Positions 22,825 to 33,912 of a stretch of 64,000 bases of DNA are shown here, piece after piece. The notes under the pieces are model-generated. The model did not search any database. It was not told the DNA's origin and worked only from the letters and a program-made list of their open reading frames with translations. Within the stretch, counting starts at the first letter, position 1. Each line of letters opens with the position of its first letter. The position numbers were made by a program, and so were the translations under genes. Origin of the DNA: Rhododendron vialii (taxonomy: Eukaryota > Streptophyta > Magnoliopsida > Ericales > Ericaceae); assembly GCF_030253575.1 (NCBI RefSeq), contig NC_080560.1, positions 14,298,001 through 14,362,000 of the forward strand. Direction: 5' to 3'.

Positions 22825-25800
22825 TCTATACTACTTCTTTTAAATGTACGAAGGCGTTTCCTACATTTTGTTTTCCACAAATGCCCCAAGCATTTATAAT
22901 TAATACATGTCTTATCCTACACCTGTTTCCAACAGACACAATACAACACAATTGGCAATACAACGGCTGCAACGAAACGATACAAAACAACGAACCAAAA
23001 ATACCCCTTCAAACTACTAGGAATAACTGAGCCACCCCAATTAAAAATAGCGCTTCCCTTCTCATCATCTTCCGCCCGTTTTCCATTTGGCTGCTTGTGC
23101 ACCATCTCCAAAAACGAAGCAACGCACCTCTCCCTCTCCTCCAAACCGAAGCAGTGGATATGGCTCTCCCACCAACGCCTCAGAATCACTTCTAATGCCC
23201 CCCTTGCGAGATCAATCAAAATTTCTTCGTCCACCATTGCCCATCGCTCAGAATCGCTTCATGCTTCAACCTTTTCTCTTTTTTTGGTGCAACGGAAATT
23301 CGCTTCAACCTTTTCACAGGGTAAGCAATCCCTAAATGTCAATACAATACTTCGTTAGATTATGATGGATTTTGTCACAACAAAGATTTATTGCACTTAA
23401 GTTGTTCGATGGATTGCTTCTATGGGAATTCGGAATTAAAGATTCAACTCTCCATCCGTGTTAGACATGAGATTACTCCACCCACTTTACGTGAGTTTCA
23501 AACAGCTCCAAAGCTTATTGATTAATGACTAGAAACTCATTGACTCATGATCAATGTTGGAAAAATACAATTTCATGTTTGTAGTTTTTGGAAGTTGGAG
23601 CACAATTAAGGTTTTGCTCTCAAAATAGTTATTCGGGAAAATCATTTGGCATTATTCAGTTTTGGTTATACAAGTCTTCCATTGTTATATCTTAATCACA
23701 CTTTTAAATTGACTCTGCCCGTTCATCAAAATAGTTTGCATACTGACCATGATTCAATGGTGCAAACCAGATCCACTATGTCGGTGTTTGTCACTCGCTC
23801 AATGTTCACTGAGGATGCCAAACTTTGGAGACTTTAAACGGAATTGCCCCTTGGCATCACTAGCACCCTACACTGACATTGGTCGGCTCTCTTTGGTGTT
23901 TCGTTTTGTTGAGAACTTCCCTGCCAATTTTACTCCGTACCATTCAGATAGAGCACTTGTTATTTGACAGTGTTAGAGTATATATTTACATATTGCATAC
24001 TTTTTACACAATTATTACCCCAGCAAGGAAACATGTTGGATGATAAATATCCCAAGATAAAGGATTAGTTATTTTTTAGGGTTAACACTTAGAGATGGTT
24101 ATTACAGTCGGGAGACTATGGCGTCTTTTCTCGAACACAGGTCTTAGTTTGATCCTTTTGAATATATATATCAAGCACTTTTCTATTTTGTTCTTTGTTT
24201 TTTGAATTTTTGTTAGTGCTTTGTGGAATAGAGCGATTTGCGGCAAACCAATGTCACATGTACAAGGTACATCAAAGGGTTTTCTATGATTTTTCAAAAT
24301 GGGTTTTGGTTGTATTTGGGTGGCATTCTGCGAAACTATTTTGTTACTTGTTTGGTGCCTTTCATTAAAATAATAGAAAATTCACGTGAAGATATAGCTG
24401 TTCTATAAGTTTAATTAGGGCTAATAGAGGCTCATCGAAAAAAACAAGCGCTAACCGATATGGAAAAATTATTCAATGCCCTTGGGCACCGCCACGTGTT
24501 GCTCCATGCCACGTCAACACAACATGTTGATGTGAGATCCAAGACTACGTACTAAACCCCAAGCCAATGTGTACACAGCAAAGGGCCCATGACAGTGCCC
24601 CTAGGCAGTAAAAAAAATCTCTGATTAGGTAGTAGAGAGTTGAGACACTTATGCTTGGGTCTGATCTCATGAGTCACCACCACATGTTATATTAGTACAT
24701 AATCCTTGCAGTTCTTGTATTCAAATCCTTGCGGTGCTTTAGGTTACACATTTATATTATAAAATCTCAATTTTTTGCTCTCTGTTGTCTAGGATGCTTT
24801 TTGGATTATTGATATAACTTATAAGGTAGTCATCTAATTTCAGCAAGGTGTTTCTTGTTTTTGGTCATTCTCAAGACCTACATGAATTTGTGACTAAGTC
24901 TTCAAAATTGTATACACTACATTATGTTTGTCAAATGAACGGACTAGAAAACCTTGTAAAAACAATTATGAGCTTCTTATGATTGTTGTTAGATATTGTA
25001 TCTGACAAAGGGCGTTCCAAAGGATTAAGTAGCAAGAATCTTTCTTTATGGTTTTGTATTTGTTAACACTTAACCCTTTCTCATTTATCCCGTGCATAAT
25101 CTTCTATTCTTTCATATATCTCCTTTGTCCTCATTTATTTTTCACCAATAGCCTTGGTTCATTATTGTAAGCAGAGTAACTAGATACTTAAGCATAGGTA
25201 AGTGGTACTTATTCTAAAATCATTGAATTGACAAATTCATAGATGCATGATACAAAAATTGTTTGTAGCATAATACCAAACGCGAAGGAGATTCTCCTCC
25301 CTTCCATTATTTTCATGGTTGATCACTCCAAACGGAGAGAATGCATGTCATTTTTCCTAACTGGATATCTATACCAGCGACGTAGCGATTTTAAGGAAAT
25401 AGAATGGAAAAGTTGTTGGAACCAATTCTATGAAACATAGTTGTATGCTTGATTGGGCCAGCTATACATCACGGAAAGAAAGTTCTATAAATAGGAGTTC
25501 TGCATGGGAAATCTAGTTTTTTTTATCACTAGATTATAATCTTGATTGGATGATTTTACAGCTTGGTTAGCAAGAAGAGTTTGATTTGTAATTTTGAGGG
25601 CTTATACTTGCTTGCTATGTATGTTTGATTGTTTGTTCTAGGAATGTACAACATATTTGTCAAATCTTGGGAGTTATGTATGCATTTGTAGAAGGTTTTA
25701 AGATACATTTGTAGAATAATAACTAACTTATCCATTTGCATGTTACAAGTTTTGTGGACTACTAATGTATTAGTTATTGATAATCGGTCATGATGTTATG

Positions 25801-28059
25801 GTTTGCAGATAGTGAAATTGCTTCGAGAGATAGAAAAATGTGTGTTAAGATTGTGACCTAATCAAGGTGAGATTTCTTCTTTACACTTCTTCTCCTTGAA
25901 TAAAGAGCTAATTACTTAATTTAGGAGACCGTTCAATAGTTTAGCACATCGGATCATGCAGCCGAGGTCTCTCGAGCAATCTTACAATATGGACGTGCCT
26001 CTTTAGAACAACGATATTGGTGCTTCAATTGATGTATTATCTGTTTCCTATGTAAGTAAAATCTCCTCTCAATTGAGGTCTCAGATGTCTTGAGGGGAAA
26101 ATAGAAAATAAAAATAGCTCTACAAAAATATGATATACGCTAAATAATATGTTGCAATCATTATCAGACGCAAAACAAATATTCTTCTTTATGTTCCAAA
26201 CTTGGCTTATATTTGAAAGAAAATCTTCTAACACAAATTATATGCTTTCGGCTTCAGAAGATGCTTCTCTAATCTTTTGCAGTTGTTTTTCTCACAATTA
26301 GTTTGATGTGTGAATATAGATTTGGAACAAAATAAAATGCTTCACATTAATCTTGTCGTCAAAATATTGGTTTGCACTTGAATATGGTTATAGATATGTA
26401 TTGGGTATTTATATGTGTATCTATATGCTTATTTATCCAAGTACTATATATAGGAGATATAGTGGAGTAAAGGCAAGTGATCTTAAAAGGTATTTTATAT
26501 ATAGCTGGGCCTGAGAGTAATATGGACATCAGTACTTATCAAATTTCTGTCATAATATGATACTTTTGATGTGTGATATATTTTTCTTAGCCTCTTTGGT
26601 TGGTTTAAACTGAGGTTTCTACTTATATATGCAGATGAAGGCATAACAACACCGTTTCTCTGAATGTTCTCGTGACTTTCACTGCCCATCCTAAGGATTC
26701 CTCACCATCATCTTGCTGACAATGTATGAATTTGAAAGCTTTATGAATACTACCTTGTGTCGATATCATAAAGCATGATACCACATCTAATTTTCTATGA
26801 CCAAATAGAATTCAAATGCATCACCTAGAAGCCCAATCCTTCAAAATGTAGCCCATGATCTTGACCGTCATTTGGTAGATTTTCACTTTTAAAAGAAATT
26901 GCCCAAGCACAAGAGAAAAAGGTGCATGTTGTTCCTTGAAATTCCAAATTTCATAAACGATATATAATCGTTAATGCTTAGCTAAAAGTAGGCAAATTGT
27001 ACGCAGAAATTATTCCATTCCAACTTTTATGTACTCATTGATAGAGAATACATAATGTACTCATATTGTATTGCCTCATTTTTACAATTTAAGAACATTC
27101 TGAAGCTCAGAGATTAAAATTGGTGTTGCACATCTATGACTTCTTGAGACAACCAAACGAATATCTTACATTGGGTAAATTCTTAAAATCAAAACTTAAA
27201 TTGCTCCATGGCATTTATAGTGACAAAGTGCTAGCTATGAATAAATGCCAAACATCCACAGCCCTTGAATAACCAGTTGAATGACTAAAGTGTATTGATT
27301 ATATTGCTTACAAAAGTTTGGGTGTGAGGTTAATTTAGATTCACTTTTGAAATGTTGAGATAATATGTCATGGTTTTTGAATGACTGTTTTGTTGCCAAT
27401 GATACTGACTGAATGTTGATGGTTTATTTATCATAGATTGGGTTCGTGCTGGCTTCCAAGCCAATTGGAAATGGTAGTGGATGGTGCTTGGAATGTAAAG
27501 ATAGAAGCTTGGGTTGTTACAAGCAATGGGTAACATCAAATAAATAATTGTTCCCTTTTCACCATATCAGCAACAAAAGTGGAAGCAATGGCCTATTTGA
27601 AGCGCTTCAGTGGGCTAAGCAAAACATTAGCATTGATAACCTTATCATGTATTTTGATGCTTAAGAGGTGGTAAATAGTTTACGGGGTGTTTCATTTCTA
27701 TCCCATGCTTTTTCTATAACCTGTCATCGAAGATATTATGTTGCTGTTTAGCGATTTCAGTTATGTTGTTGTTAGTAAAGTCATCCAAGGTAACGTAAGT
27801 AAGACCAACTCTTATCCTGGCCATTGCTGCCTTGAGAATGGGGCTAACTATATGTTTGTATTGTTGGGTTGTTATGGACATATATGATGATCTATATGTT
27901 CCTAAAAAAAGGTCATTTGTGCAATGACATACAATTCAATTGTTCTGAGAAAAGATAGTTCATATTGATAGACATAATAAAGCCAATGGCAATGTGCAGA
28001 GTTGCAACGACTTTCCATACATGGGCCTCCCACGTGCATCGCACGTGCCCCTCTACTAG
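22825..28059 (+). mobile_element. Non-autonomous Helitron, 5.2 kb
   Basis: The left end starts TCTATACTAC directly after an A. The right end is CTAG directly before a T (28056-28060), so the host site is A/T as Helitrons require. Twelve bases before the end is a perfect hairpin, CACGTGC (28031-28037), loop ATC, GCACGTG (28041-28047). These are the three marks of a Helitron 3' end. No Rep or helicase frame is found, so it depends on a partner. The inside is AT-rich with short unrecognised frames (for example 22917-23237 minus and 23087-23358 plus) that may be captured host fragments. Confidence 0.75.
27458..27712 (+). pseudogene. LINE RNase H-domain fragment within the Helitron
   Basis: One frame reads MVVDGAWNVKIEAWVVTSNG then stops. 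A shifted frame reads ALQWAKQNISIDNLIMYFDA, stop, EVVNSLRG. VDGAWN and the aspartate of the FDA block match the first catalytic strands of the plant LINE RNase H (RVT_3) domain. At least one frameshift and one stop are present, so it is a relic, either captured by or inserted in the Helitron. Confidence 0.6.
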
Positions 28060-28290
28060 TGATATAAAAGCAAAAGGGCAGCCCCCATTCTATTGTAACT
28101 GTAACATTCAAACATTCATAGTGAAACACCCCAGCACCTCGTGGATGTACGATTGAGTTCACCGCTCAAGTCGGAACCACGTAAAAATGTATGTGTCTCT
28201 CTTCTCTCTGTTTGTGATTGTTTTCTCTTCGTTGGTTTATTCTTCGATTGTGTGTGTGTTGATCGTAGGTTTGCGCGCTCGAATCCCCAA
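28060..28290 (+). repeat. Possible Ty1-copia LTR fragment
   Basis: CTCAAGTCGGAACCACGTAA followed by TCTCTCTGTTTGTGATTG and a short stretch ending CCCCAACA resembles the end of plant copia LTRs. No PBS, partner LTR or gene is found, so it is a weak call. Confidence 0.3.
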
Positions 28291-28727
28291 CACTTTATGT
28301 CCTCTTCGCCTTCAAAAGTTAAAAACTCTTATCTTTATATCTTGTTTCTCTTCTTTTTTGTATTCACCTAAATTTCACTATCATTTCTAATGATGGTATT
28401 GAACTGCATGTTATCATGTTTTTCAATTTCAAATTCTTCAATTTGATTATCCTTTTTCCCCTAACGCTAAGTTTTTGGAGTACGTAGTATTATGGAGTAG
28501 TAAAGTTAGCTTAATTACTAGCTAGTCTTTAATAAAAGTACGAAGTAGTATATATAGAGGGAAGGCACTGGAAGTTTAAGAGAAAATCATTATATATGCC
28601 TTTTGTTATTACAAATCCTTTCTTTTTTTTTCCCCTCATTTAAAATGGGTAGAAGAGAACTTTTTATAAGTCTAGAAGAGGACTTTAAGTCCTTTCTCCT
28701 CGGAGACGGACGACCATATATGGTAGG

Positions 28728-29053
28728 GAATGACTTCGGTGTCCCCGGTTATTTTGGGACATCGTAACTTTTGGCATAACAAAATCATTATGAGTATAAC
28801 CAAAACTCATTACAAGCATAACAAAATTATGAGTATAACCAAAACTCATTACAAGCATAACAAAACTATAACAAGTCATAACTTAATTGTTTGTTATGCC
28901 CTGGTTGGGTTTGGTTATGCCTTAGTTGGTTTTTTGGATATTCTTTGGTTATGTCTTGTTTGGGTTTTGTTATACTTGTAATGAGTTTTAGTTATGCTCA
29001 TAATGATAAAGTTATGCCAAAAATTACGATATCCCTGAAATGACCAGGGACAT
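28728..29053. mobile_element. Fold-back element family F3, copy 1
   Basis: Begins near GAATGACTTCGGTGTCCCCG and ends near GAAATGACCAGGGACAT. The inside is an imperfect palindrome of CATAACAAAA and TTTTGTTAT-type words (ACCAAAACTCATTACAAGCA against ACTTGTAATGAGTTTTAGTT). It matches the copy at 40660-40966 along its length. Confidence 0.75.
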
Positions 29054-29059
29054 ATCTCT

Positions 29060-29880
29060 ATTATAAAACAGAAGGGCGTGAGGACAAGTTGTTGCAATGG
29101 TTCAGATTTGTTTGATCCAAGGGTTGAGATGCATTTTTTCACATTTTATGAAAGTATCCACATTTACCCATCATATTACATAAATGACATCTGTTGTCTA
29201 AGAGGAAAAAAAAATCAGAATTCAAATTTCACAGCTCTCTCTCTCTTTCTCTCTCCATGTGTGTGAAAACCAAAAAGGGGGAAAGCAATTCTCCTTGCTT
29301 CCTTTCTACGAGACCTTTCCTCCCCTATGGGTTGACTGTCTTTGGGGAAGGGGCTCCCCCCTTGGACTGCCGAGCACTGGGACCGTCCACCGTCCACTCC
29401 TCCTCGACAGTCAAATCCCTCGGGAGAAATCAAATCAGGAGTGGTATTTTTTGTTGCCCACCATGTATTTGTTAAAATGCTCTCTTCTATTTTGTATACA
29501 TTTTCTCCAAAATCTGAAGAGATATTTTCTGTTGCCCACCACGTGTTTGTTAAATGCTCTTTTCTATTTTGTAGAGCTGTAGAGACTTTGTGGGGGGTTT
29601 TTTTCCCCCCTTTTGAACAGCGTTCTACATAATTTCAAGAGTTGCTAATTTCTTCACTACACTATTTGCGTATTCGCTTACTACATATCAAAAAAAAAAA
29701 AAAACTTCGCCGTTCAAAAAAATAGGTTAATTTTCAGCAATTTGTAGCTACCTAAAAATTGAAATAATGGTTTGAGCCACTATCAAGATTTAAACAGTAT
29801 TTCAATTCCAATCAGAGTGAGTAGTGCCGTAGGCACGGGCAAGCACGAGTATATATATATATATATATACTCATATAGAG
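29060..29880. other. Intergenic, with a 77-bp tandem duplication
   Basis: No gene is supported. About 52 bp around TGTTGCCCACCA(T/C)GT(A/G)TTTGTTAAA are present at 29444-29496 and again at 29522-29573. Short TA and A runs occur at 29690-29703 and 29851-29870. Confidence 0.6.
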
Positions 29881-29890
29881 GAATTTTCAA

Positions 29891-30242
29891 GTGAGGGATC
29901 CCTCATTTTGTTAAAATATAACAAAATGAAGGACTTTCATTTCCTGATCAAATTTTGAAAATTCGAACCGTTCAATGTGTGCAGAACGTAATTTTAAGGG
30001 TTCCCGCGAGAAATCAGCAAAAAAAATGACCGGAAAGGGCGTCATCCGAGCAGTTTTTTTTTTGAACCGTTCAATGAAAACTGCTCGGATGAAGCCTTTT
30101 CCGGTCATTTTTTTTTGCTGATTTCTCGTAGGGACCCTTAAAATCACGTTCTGATCACTTTGAGCGGCTCGGATCATCGAAATTCAATCGGGAAGGGAAG
30201 TCCCGCATTTTAATAAAATAAGAGATCTCTCATCGGAACCGT
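29891..30242. mobile_element. Fold-back element family F1, copy B
   Basis: Starts GTGAGGGATCCCTCATTTTG and ends near GAGATCTCTCATCGGAACC. The arms pair along most of the length: CGAACCGTTCAATG with TTGAACCGTTCAATG, and GCAGTTTT with AAAACTGCTCGGATGA. It has the opposite orientation to the copy at 50965. Confidence 0.8.
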
Positions 30243-30250
30243 TCTGCACA

Positions 30251-30564
30251 AAATGAGGGATCCCTCATGAGGGACTTTCATTTTCCGATCAAATTTTGAA
30301 AATCCGAACCGTTCAATGTGTGCAGAACGTAATTTTAAGGGTCCCCGCGAGAAATCCGGAAAGGGCGTCATCCGAGCAGTTTTTTTTGAACCGTTCAATG
30401 AAAACTGCTCAGATGAAGCCCTTCCCTGACATTTTTTTTGCTGATTTCTTGCGGGGACCTTTAAAATCACGTTCTGATCACTTTGAGTGGCTCAAATCAT
30501 CGAAATTCAATCAGGAAGGGAAATCCCGCATTTTAATAAAATGAGGAATCCCCCACCGAAACCT
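30251..30564. mobile_element. Fold-back element family F1, copy C
   Basis: Follows copy B by a few bases: ATGAGGGATCCCTCATGAGG at the left, then the same core (GAACCGTTCAATGTGTGCAG), ending near GGAATCCCCCACCGAAACCT. B and C are direct copies side by side. Confidence 0.8.
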
Positions 30565-30642
<78 letters not shown>

Positions 30643-30759
30643 CTACTAGTAGGTTAAAATCACGTTTTGATCACTTTGAGCGGCTCAAATCATCGAAATT
30701 CAATCAGGAAGGGAAATCCCACATTTTAATAAAATGAGGAATCCCCCACCGAAACCTAA

Positions 30760-30822
<63 letters not shown>

Positions 30823-30840
30823 AATTACTACTAGTAGGTA
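30456..30840 (+). repeat. Tandem duplication of an F1 end plus (CT)n(TA)n, about 190-bp unit
   Basis: The block starting TTAAAATCACGTT(C/T)TGATCAC and running through ACCGAAACCTAACTCTCTCT, a CT run, a TA run and TACTAGTAGGT is present at about 30459-30653 and again at about 30655-30840. The microsatellites (30567-30640 and 30757-30822) differ in length between the copies. Confidence 0.75.
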
Positions 30841-30973
30841 CACTGCCAACCGATGCGATGATCACTCGGTATTGTCTGGTATGCGATGATCACTTGGATA
30901 ATTGGATTTGTCTACCGGTTATACAATTTTCACAACCAAACAAATGTGCAATAAAGTCTTCAATGGAGTTCGG

Positions 30974-30982
30974 AAAATTATT
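30974..30982 (+). repeat. Left 9-bp target duplication of fold-back MULE
   Basis: AAAATTATT, identical to 32586-32594. Confidence 0.85.
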
Positions 30983-32585
30983 GGGGAAATTGCATTTCAG
31001 TGGGAGTTGGGGCAAATAATGCTCAACTCATGGAGAGGTTTTTTTGAAATTACATAAATATGGAACGAAGGAGAAAAAAATCCCTAGACATGGAACGGAG
31101 GAAAAAATATTCCCCAGACATGGAACGGAGGAAAAAATATTCCCCAGACATGGAATTGGTTGTAATTGAATCTAGATTTCTTAAGTTGCCCCTTCTATGA
31201 ATCTAAGTTGCCCCTATATGGACCTAAATTGTCCCTTCTATGAATCTAGATTGCCCCTTCTATGAATTTCCTGAGTATTCAATTTCTTGAGCATTTTTTC
31301 AATCTCCTTACCATTTTTATTATTTTTTGAGAAATTTGAGATTTGGGTTACTTACAGATTGTGGTGAAACGGACGAACTGAAATTTTCCATGCATGAAAC
31401 GGAGGAAAAAAAATTCACAAAACATGAAGTTGGTTTGTAGTCAAATCTGAGTTTAAATCTAAGTTGCCCCTTCTATGGATCTAAGTTATCCATTCTATGG
31501 ATTTAAGTTGTCCATTCTATGAACTTAAGTTGCACCTTATTTTTTTTAAGAAAAGCAACCAGTGAAGCAAATTGGCCCATTCTATAGATTTAAGTTGTCC
31601 CTTCTATGAACTTAAGTTGCACCTTATTTTTTCTAAGAAAAGCAACCAGTGAAGCAAATTGGTATCTAGTAGCATAACTTCTTCACATTTTCAAGTAAAA
31701 TCAAACAAGAAATTTCAAGTTCCAATTCCTAGAATCTAAAAGCAAAAGTATAAAGTGGATGCTAGAAACATACATCTTATTTTCTCTATCATTTCTCTTT
31801 CTAAAAAATTACCCAAAATACACTAACCTTAAAGTATTTTAAAAACTCAAATCTGCAAGTAACCCAGATCCCAAATTTCTCAGAAAATAATAAAAATGGT
31901 AAGGAGATTGAAGAAATGCTCAAGAAATTGAATACTCAGGAAGTTCATAGAGGGGGCAACTTAGGTTCATAGAATGAGCAACTTAGGTCCATATAAGGGG
32001 CAATTTAAATTCATAGAATGGGTCAATTGTTTCACTGGTTGCTTTTCTTAAAAAAAATAAGGTGCAACTTAAATTCATAGAATGGACAACTTAAATCCAT
32101 AGAATGGATAACTTAGATCCATAGAAGGGGCAACTTAGATTTAAACTCAGATTTGACTACAAACCGACTTCATGTTTTGTGATTTTTTTTTCCTCCGTTT
32201 CATGCATGGAGAATTTCAGTTCGTCCGTTTCACACAAATCTGCAAGTAACCCAAATCCTAAATTTCTCAAAAAATAATAAAAATGGTAAGGAGATTGAAG
32301 AAATGCTCAAGAAATTGAATACTCAGGAAATTCATAGAATGGGCAATCTAGATTCATAGAAGGGACAACTTAGGTCCATATAGGGGGCAACTTAGATTCA
32401 TAGAAGGGGCAACTTAGGAAATCCAGATTCGATTACAACCAATTCCATGTCTGGGGAATATTTTTTCCTCCGTTCCATGTCTGGGGATTTTTTTCTCCTC
32501 CGTTTCATATTTATGTAATTTCAAAAAATCCTCTCCAAGAGTTGGGCATTATTTGCCCCAACTCCCACTGAAATGCAATTTCCCC
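30983..32585. mobile_element. 1.6 kb fold-back Mutator-like element (family F5)
   Basis: Starts GGGGAAATTGCATTTCAGTG and ends with the matching CACTGAAATGCAATTTCCCC, and is flanked on both sides by AAAATTATT, a perfect 9-bp target duplication. The two arms (about 30983-31730 and 31850-32585) are near mirror images over roughly 700 bp, with a short unique centre. The arms are built from many copies of a word like AAGTTGCCCCTTCTATGAAT and blocks such as ATGGAACGGAGGAAAAAA. No protein is coded. It is a non-autonomous MULE that must have been moved by another element's transposase. Confidence 0.9.
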
Positions 32586-32594
32586 AAAATTATT
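32586..32594 (+). repeat. Right 9-bp target duplication of fold-back MULE
   Basis: AAAATTATT, identical to 30974-30982. Confidence 0.85.
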
Positions 32595-32900
32595 CTCTCA
32601 TACAATGTACTTTTTTGATCTGATGTTACGGTCCCGTCTCGTCGGAGAGATTTTTCAGTGTCTAGCGGATATATTCTACGTAGTACTCGTTCGGTGCATC
32701 TGAGCTGTCCGATACCCTTTTGGACGGCTCGGATTGAAACCCTCTCTCCTCTCACCTAACACTTTCTCTTTCTTTTTTTTCTCTCCAAATCTAAGCCGTT
32801 CAAACACGTAATGGACGGCTCAGATGCGCGAAAAAATTTCCCTCTCTTCATCCTTCCGTGACTATTTTGAGGATTTTCCCTTTCTCAAAAAAAGTGACTA

Positions 32901-33140
32901 AGGCCCCGTTCCGGAACGTGAAATAAGTATTTATTTTTTAAGAAGACAATTTTAAGCTAAAAAATGATGGATTTATTGAAATCTAAAAATATGCAATATG
33001 GATCTTGTTTGAAAGATCTTATTGAGATCTTTAAGACGGTGCAAAAAAAAATCAAAAAATTATTTTTCATTTACATTATTTTTTAGTTTAAAAATGTGAA
33101 ATAAGTATTTATTTTTTAAGAAGGTGTTCTGGAACGAGCT
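32901..33140. mobile_element. MITE with GGCCCCGTTCCGGAACG start
   Basis: GGCCCCGTTCCGGAACG near 32902 and GTTCTGGAACGAGC near 33126 bound an AT-rich 240-bp unit. The word GTGAAATAAGTATTTATTTT occurs at both ends in the same direction. A related start (AAGGCCCCGTTCAATAC) occurs near 39475. Confidence 0.55.
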
Positions 33141-33144
33141 CTAA

Positions 33145-33287
33145 CTGTGTTTGGTTTGTTTTTTGAAAAGTTTTTTGAAAAATAGTAGGGATAATAAGTG
33201 GAGAGAGATAGAGAGAGAACTGTTGAAAATATGGGGAATCTAGGGAGTTTTTTGAAAAATTCATTTTGAGAAGCAAACCAAACACAG
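33145..33287. mobile_element. 143-bp MITE with CTGTGTTTGGTTTG ends
   Basis: CTGTGTTTGGTTTG (33145-33158) and CAAACCAAACACAG (33274-33287) are perfect 14-bp inverted ends. The inside contains AGTGGAGAGAGATAGAGAGA, similar to a stretch at 47225-47300. Confidence 0.75.
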
Positions 33288-33912
33288 CATAAATTTTTGC
33301 TAGAATTAGATATTTGATACTACTTGTACAATGTAGAGAGATAAACACATACGCCTACCATTCCATTTCACCCCTTCTTTCACCAAACTCAATCTCACAA
33401 TCTAAAAGTGTTTTGGAACGTTCAAATTTTAAAAAATTCTTTAAGGAAAAAGTTTTAACTCTTCCCTGAAAAAATCTTATAAAATCCGAATTATTAATTG
33501 CCAAGACAGGCGGTGAGATCGGGGGAGCGGTAAAAATGAGTGGCGGAGATAGCATTGTTGTATCCCTTTAGTGCAATATAATGGTACAACAGGTGGAAAA
33601 TGAAGTCTTAGTACGAGGCAAAACTTCAAGACAAGAAGAAATACAGGGATCTCACTTACCAAAAAAAAGAGTAAACGTCAATACAAGAACGGACCCATGG
33701 ACTCGAATCTGTCCTAAACCAAACGAGCCAAGCTCATACTACGTTCTTATTTGAGATTCATTATTTTTGTTCCCTCCTTTGAAAAACGATAGAAGAGGAT
33801 TTCGAGTCCGTCCGTCCTCCTCGGGCACGACATCCATAGTACTTTCCTAACCGTTGGAGCGCCCAACATGACAAATTTTAAAAAGTTATATTGATATCAA
33901 CTGATGTGACGG

